From: Chrysomallon squamiferum
Lineage: Eukaryota > Mollusca > Gastropoda > Neomphalida > Peltospiridae
Reading direction: 5' to 3'
Length of the DNA: 30,000 nt
Assembly: GCA_012295275.1 (NCBI GenBank)
Contig: CM022668.1
Span: 7,180,029-7,210,028 of the forward strand
The position numbers were made by a program, and so were the translations under genes. Each line of letters begins with the position of its first letter. Within the stretch, counting starts at the first letter, position 1. Below are positions 24,614-30,000 of this stretch, piece by piece. Under the pieces are notes generated by a model. That model was not told the DNA's origin and ran no database searches. It was given only the letters and a program-made list of their open reading frames with translations.

Positions 24614-25034
24614 TAATTATAAATTCAGTAACGTAAAGGAACCAAACGCGATCAGCTTTTCTTTTTCGTTTATTATGAGACAGATGATCTAAACGGTTTT
24701 ATGAAAAAACTATAAATGAAGAAATCGGAGAAATCTTTTCCTAGGAAGGTTTCTGTTCCGAAATAGAGCGATTTCAAATTGACCTTTTGACGCTTTTCTA
24801 TGAAGAAACGATTTGATCAAAAAAAACAAAAAAATACACATTAAAAACAAAAAAAATGCCAGTTGGTCTGCCTTTGAGAATTGATCCAATAAACCTCGGT
24901 GCCGAAGGCAGTACATTTACAAAGTAATTATTTTCAGTCTGAATCGGATCAAATGCAATACGCAGCCATTTGCATGAAATCTTGTATGATCTAAAGATTA
25001 ATGTAAGGATTTTCAACGTTCATTGTACGTCAGT

Positions 25035-25037
<3 letters not shown>

Positions 25038-25116
<79 letters not shown>
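25038..25116 (+). repeat. GA microsatellite
   Basis: Uninterrupted GA, facing the CT tract at 25191-25234 across about 75 bp. Confidence 0.97.
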
Positions 25117-25119
<3 letters not shown>

Positions 25120-25186
25120 AGAAATGGTTTCGTTTAAAAAAAAACAATACATATTAATCAAATGGTTCCGTTTTAAAAAATACATT

Positions 25187-25190
<4 letters not shown>

Positions 25191-25237
<47 letters not shown>

Positions 25238-25311
25238 AAATGGCTTTGGTTTTAACAGCAATAATAAAAATATGAATATGAATAGTACTACTACTACTAC
25301 TACTAAGACTG

Positions 25312-25362
<51 letters not shown>

Positions 25363-25371
25363 CTCTCTCTC
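25191..25371 (+). repeat. Two CT microsatellites around dispersed repeat copy 3
   Basis: CT at 25191-25234 and at 25315-25371 (one G interruption). Confidence 0.97.
25235..25314 (-). repeat. GA-bounded dispersed repeat, copy 3 (inverted)
   Basis: This is the reverse complement of copy 2, with 61 identical bases from the AACAGCAATAAT end to AAGACTGGTT, including the same number of TAG triplets. The outer part (ATGGCTTTGG versus ATCACGCTTGTGG) has diverged. CT tracts flank it at 25191-25234 and 25315-25371. Confidence 0.75.
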
Positions 25372-27230
25372 AAAATTTACAAACAAGTAGAGACGCTGGA
25401 AAAAGCTTTTCTAAGCAAACTGAAGCGAGCCAATGACGGAATAAATTAAAATGGGAAAAACAAACTGAAGTTTACAAAAAAACTTAACAGAAGAAACTAA
25501 ATCACAAACAGTTTGTCAAGTGACTTGAACTGAACACAGAATGTCAAACTCAAAAAATATGTAAAAATATGTTTTATTACTTGCTCAAAGTTGCTAAAAT
25601 CTAATGTTAAACGGAACAGGTTTTGCAATTTTTGAAAAACAAATTGTTAAATAAAATAGTTTCTATTTCATCACAATTCGTTAAAAGGCAAAATAATATA
25701 TATTTATATATATAATTTTTATTATTGTTTGATAAAATAAAATGTTAATTAAAATACCTTTTTTCAGTTTACTACAATTTATTTTTAAACACAAAATGTT
25801 CAAAATAATATTTATTATTTTACCTCAATTTAAAAAAATGAAAAAAGAAAATTTAAAATACGTTTTTACTTTATTACAGTTTTCTAAAAGAAAATATTAA
25901 ATACAATTTGTTTACTCTTTTAACTCTGGTAATTTATTTATTAAAACTGTCCCATTCCAAATATATTATTACTTTCAACAATTGGTGACAGGTCACAAAC
26001 CGTTATCAAATTTTGACACATAAAAATTACCTGTCAGAAACAACTAAACGTAATTTTTACTGCTAAAAGCCGACAGTGTGCTTTTTGTTGTTTTTTCAAG
26101 TATTTTATTTCATTATCTGAGACTGCACGTTATTGTTCTGTTATGACTTAACGTTCTAGAGTACAGAGGATCAAATCTCGTGTGTGGAGGAAATGAATCA
26201 TTATAATTAAAGTTGTTAAGACATAATATGCTATAGTTTTTATGAATCTTTGTGGTAAGGACTCAAGCGTAATGGTCCACGGGTTCGAAACCTTGTAAAC
26301 TCGCCTTTATTCGTATTTTCAAAAACAATGTTTTTTCTTTTCTCGATATAGAAAACTGGTTAAAACTACATTCCTTGTTAGTTATAGAAAATATCACGAA
26401 ATAGCAGCTTTCATATATGGAAGTGTTCAAATTAGTCTGTATTTAAATTAAAAAAAATAATTTAATAAGAAATTTTTAAAACATTTTAAAATAGCAATAT
26501 CTTGAAGAATATATATTCAGATTTGTGAAATCTAAACACCAAGGTAACTTCTAGTAGGAAACAGAAGGTACAAAAGCAAAAACAAAAACAAAAAAAAAAA
26601 ACCAAAAATCGAAGGAAAAACAAAACAGTAACAACAACTAAGACCCGTTTAAAAGTTAAAGCTCGAAAATTTTATTTGTTTTTTTCTCAGTGTCAAGTAC
26701 CATTCCGTCATAAACGCGATGACGTCATCACTCGAGAACTGCACAGTGGTAAAATGGCTGTGTTTCTATACTTGTAACATTGTCATTTTATTTCATACTT
26801 TGTTATTAACGATCAGAAGTAACATAAAATAATATAATGATGACAGCATGGAAATACAAAGAATATTTTGAAGACCGTTCATTCATACTGCCAGTGGTGA
26901 ACTTTGCATTCTTTGAGTCCAAATACGCTTCTCTCTGATAAATTGGTTATTTATCAGAACGTACACACCAATAAATCAACCTGCACATTAGGTTAATTCA
27001 TCATTCTTTCAGACTTTTCCGTATACAATAACTTTTTACCAAGATCTTGACAAAAGCTTGACTTAACTTCAACTTACAATAGCTACCGCGTAGGACTATC
27101 AGACTGGGGTTGTTAAATATGTTGCGCTGAGCAATGAACTGATGCATAATTCAGAGGACCAGTCGATGAAGAAGACTTCAATCAAAGTTACTTTTAAATA
27201 TATGTGTTGTTCTACTGTACCACCGCTACC

Positions 27231-27490
27231 ATTACTACTACTACTACTACCACTACCACTACCACTACCACTAGTACTACTACTGCTACCGCTGCTGCTG
27301 CTATTACCGCTACGGCTGCTATTACCGCTACGGTGCTGCTACTACCATTACTGCTACTACTGCCCTGCTACTACTACTACCATGATGCATCTTATTACTG
27401 GCACTGCTGCTATTATTATGATTACTTTACTACTACTACTACTACTACTATTACTATTACTACTACTACTACTACTACTACTATTACTAT

Positions 27491-27535
<45 letters not shown>

Positions 27536-27860
27536 CACAACTACTAATGTTGCCGCTGCTGTTGCTGCTATTGACACTACTGATACTACAACTACTACTA
27601 CCACTACGTCTACTACTACATATACTACTACTACATTACTATTACTACTATTATGACTTCTATTGCGACGACTACGCCTACTACTGCTACAACTACTACA
27701 ACTGAACTACTATTATTAATGTTACTGCTATTACTATCATTACAACTATCGTTATACCACAACTACTGTTTCTACCACTACAGTTACAACAGTATCTATT
27801 GTTTAATAAACATTACTACCACTACTACAGTTATTGCAGCTTCTACAACCACCACAGTCA
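27231..27860 (+). repeat. ACT / ACC triplet array, degenerate, about 630 bp
   Basis: Mainly ACT triplets with ACC, GCT, ATT and ACA variants. Purest at 27425-27535, decaying to both sides. All plus frames stay open for long, giving L-, T- or Y-rich chance products. Confidence 0.92.
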
Positions 27861-28382
27861 CTTCTATTGATACTATTACTGCTTTTCTTGCTTTTATTTG
27901 TTGTTGATGTTGTTGTTGTTATTATTATCATCATCATCATCATTATCGTCTTCATGACCTTTTTACACCTTTATTAATTAAATTAGTTAAACGTTCTGGC
28001 GTTCTAGATGAAGGAAGTGACACACTTTATTTTAACTCTTTGTAAATTGATGTTTGTAACACAAATGAGATTCTAAATTCAGCGGAACTCTGGTAATCGC
28101 TTTAAATTAATTTTTCGTAGTAGCGAGAAATCTTTTCAGGAATGACTGAAGTATTTTTCACTGGAGACATATATTTAATCTGTTTTCAGGAACAACAACA
28201 ATTAAAAAAAAAAAAAAAATAAAGAAAAGAAAAAAGAAGAAAAAGGTTGAAGAAATATTTTGATTAGCTGGCTGCTGTTTGAGTAAATTAATTTTTTTTT
28301 TTTTTTTTTTTAAATCTTGGATTTTAGTAACCAAATCTGGAACATTTGATGTTTCTGATTTGTTTTATTTAGAAGCGTCCAT

Positions 28383-28524
<142 letters not shown>

Positions 28525-28634
28525 TTGTTATTTTCTCTTTGCAAATATAATGGAATATTATGTTATTAATTCTTTATTCTTTATTTACAAAAGTTTGAAA
28601 CAAACTTTAAAAATGAATAAGAAAAATAAATTTG

Positions 28635-28637
<3 letters not shown>

Positions 28638-28729
<92 letters not shown>
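28638..28729 (+). repeat. GA microsatellite (92 bp)
   Basis: Uninterrupted GA, complementary to the CT array 117 bp to its left. Confidence 0.97.
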
Positions 28730-28732
<3 letters not shown>

Positions 28733-29339
28733 ACCAACAACTACATTAGTGATGTAATGGGGACACTGATAAATGAATTTCAACATTTTGCCAGAAGACA
28801 GATCTATATTTATTTTCTCTACGAAAAAAATATTTTAGAACATTTCACGTATCAGTTATGAACTATAAGCAGGAAACGAAATAAATCCGAGTTCCTTATG
28901 TTAGACATAAATCTCATAATATCATTTTCCTGCGAACGAAATTAAACTCATAAGCGCCATGTTGTCCAGAATTATGTCGTTCCATGAGCCAAAGTGAAAT
29001 AAAACAACAAAAGAAACGAGACTTCATTTTTCTTTTTCCACAGCAAAGCTAAAACAGTTTTATGCTGAATACCAATATGGCGACAGCAGGCGACATATAT
29101 CGATGAACTGTCTTAGGATTATTTAATAAAACCAAATTTATTTATTTTTCTGCCGACAGACATATGTGTAGGCGACAACGTAAAAGTAAAAATGTGGGAA
29201 TCTTCTGTCTATGAAAAAAATTCTAGATTGAAATATAATTGGATGTAATAATACTGAATTTACTTCCATACAATATCAGTATTCCAAAATCTTCATAAAT
29301 ACCAATTATAGGAAACATGTTTTTTTTTCTGTCTGACTG

Positions 29340-29475
29340 CCCATCACAAGCGTACTTCGATCCTAATTAGGAATTTAATGTTAATGCACATATATCAATT
29401 CCTGGTTTAAACATTCCCCTATTATCAAAATGTCCATTACAAGCGTACTTCTACCCTCATCAGGTAGTTAATCAT
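29340..29475 (+). repeat. Diverged direct repeat, about 92 bp apart
   Basis: CACAAGCGTACTTCGATCCT AATTAGG near 29344 recurs as TACAAGCGTACTTCTACCCT CATCAGG near 29436, with similar AATTTAAT-like sequence after each. Confidence 0.6.
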
Positions 29476-29811
29476 ACTACATACTATGATAAAATCTTGT
29501 ATATGTAATTTCTATTAATTAGCAAATAAGAACAACAATAATAATAAACTTAATTTTTTTAAAATCATAATAAAATAATAATGAATGAATGATGAATGTT
29601 TAACGAGACCCCAGCAAACAAATAAAAATAAAAATATATATATATATCGGCCAATGGGTGTCAAACAAATGTAAGCATAACAAATTTCTGAATATTTTCT
29701 AAATAAAAAATCAAAATTAAAATTAGTCAAAACAGTGTAAAGAGCTATGCAAAGGTATCACAGTTTATTTAAATTATAATTTATGGTAAAATTCTGTAAG
29801 TCTCAGAAATT

Positions 29812-30000
29812 TCAAAACAACTTCAGGATGGAGTTGAAATGAGCAGACTGACAGTGTTCACACTTCAGGATAAGTGAATGAGTCAAACAGGTATGACCAA
29901 TGCGAGACCGACACAAGACTGTATCATCTTTCCTGCACCGCCTGTAGGAGGACTGCCATTCTCTCAGGACCGGCTTCACAGAATCAAGTTAGATTGCGAT
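29812..30000 (-). pseudogene. Decayed C-terminal end of a non-LTR retrotransposon polyprotein
   Basis: On the minus strand the segment reads DSVKPVLREWQSSYRRCRKD, DTVLCRSRIGHTCLTHSLIL, KCEHCQ and ends in a stop at 29814-29812. The R-x-RIGHT-x-LTHS-x-L pattern after a tryptophan and a CRKD motif is typical of the region after the RNase H domain in Jockey/I-type LINE polyproteins of invertebrates. An in-frame TAA lies just before LDSVKP. The usual downstream zinc-binding tail (C-x2-C, then V-x-H-I-L-x-x-C) is degraded, so this is a dead fragment. More of it should continue right of the window. Confidence 0.75.

Noticed and set aside
27078-27147. Minus-strand ATG segment (MHQFIAQRNIFNNP...) ending in a strong GTAAGT donor, considered as receptor exon 1
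   Set aside because: Exit phase 1 does not match the TM1 exon or the open frame of the 22405 candidate, and the sequence is not typical of a receptor N-terminus.
27142-27907. Open frames of 150-187 codons rich in L or T
   Set aside because: ACT-triplet array read in different frames.

Overview
The window looks like intronic and upstream DNA of one animal gene. It is AT-rich, has no bacterial-style coding density, and is full of microsatellites: CT/GA, ATT/AAT, GTAT/GGAT, TATC/TGTC, ACT and CA arrays. It also holds tRNA-derived SINE fragments and a decayed non-LTR retrotransposon tail. Together with a neuropeptide GPCR of the crustacean cardioactive peptide (CCAP) / neuropeptide S receptor type, this suggests an invertebrate, most likely a lophotrochozoan such as a mollusc. 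That taxonomic call is inference.

The only gene I can support is a rhodopsin-family GPCR on the minus strand. Four coding exons with matching splice phases can be assembled: TM1 (21179-21314, or up to 21377), TM2-TM3 (14838-15035), TM4 and extracellular loop 2 (5343-5482), and TM5 with the start of intracellular loop 3 (183-345). Phases run 1, 1, 0, 1, and every exon has a clean GT donor and AG acceptor. TM6, TM7 and the C-tail lie left of position 1. The N-terminal exon or exons lie somewhere right of 21377 and were not found with confidence; a splice-bounded open segment at 22405-22468 is a candidate, but its phase does not join. The receptor carries DRL in place of the usual DRY motif at the end of TM3.

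Layout. 1-182: start of the intron after the TM5 exon, a CT/CTGT repeat. 346-5342: intron with two SINE fragments and one fuller SINE, plus large CA/GTGTAT/ATT arrays. 5483-14837: intron with a pair of near-identical palindromes centred on TGACGTCA, a SINE fragment between GTAT arrays, and a 650-bp GTAT/GGAT array. 15036-21178: intron with a GA-flanked dispersed repeat, a TATC/TGTC array, a roughly 40-bp minisatellite and a long purine-rich tract. 21378-30000: upstream DNA or further introns with GA, AAT and ACT arrays and, at the right edge, the minus-strand C-terminal relic of a non-LTR retrotransposon.

The main unexplained signals are the strong excess of the octamer TGACGTCA (11 copies counted by eye), repeated association of SINE ends with microsatellites, a dispersed repeat bounded by GA/CT tracts with a 61-bp identical core in two introns, and three pairs of facing CT and GA tracts able to fold back. 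I saw no convincing undescribed multi-gene system.
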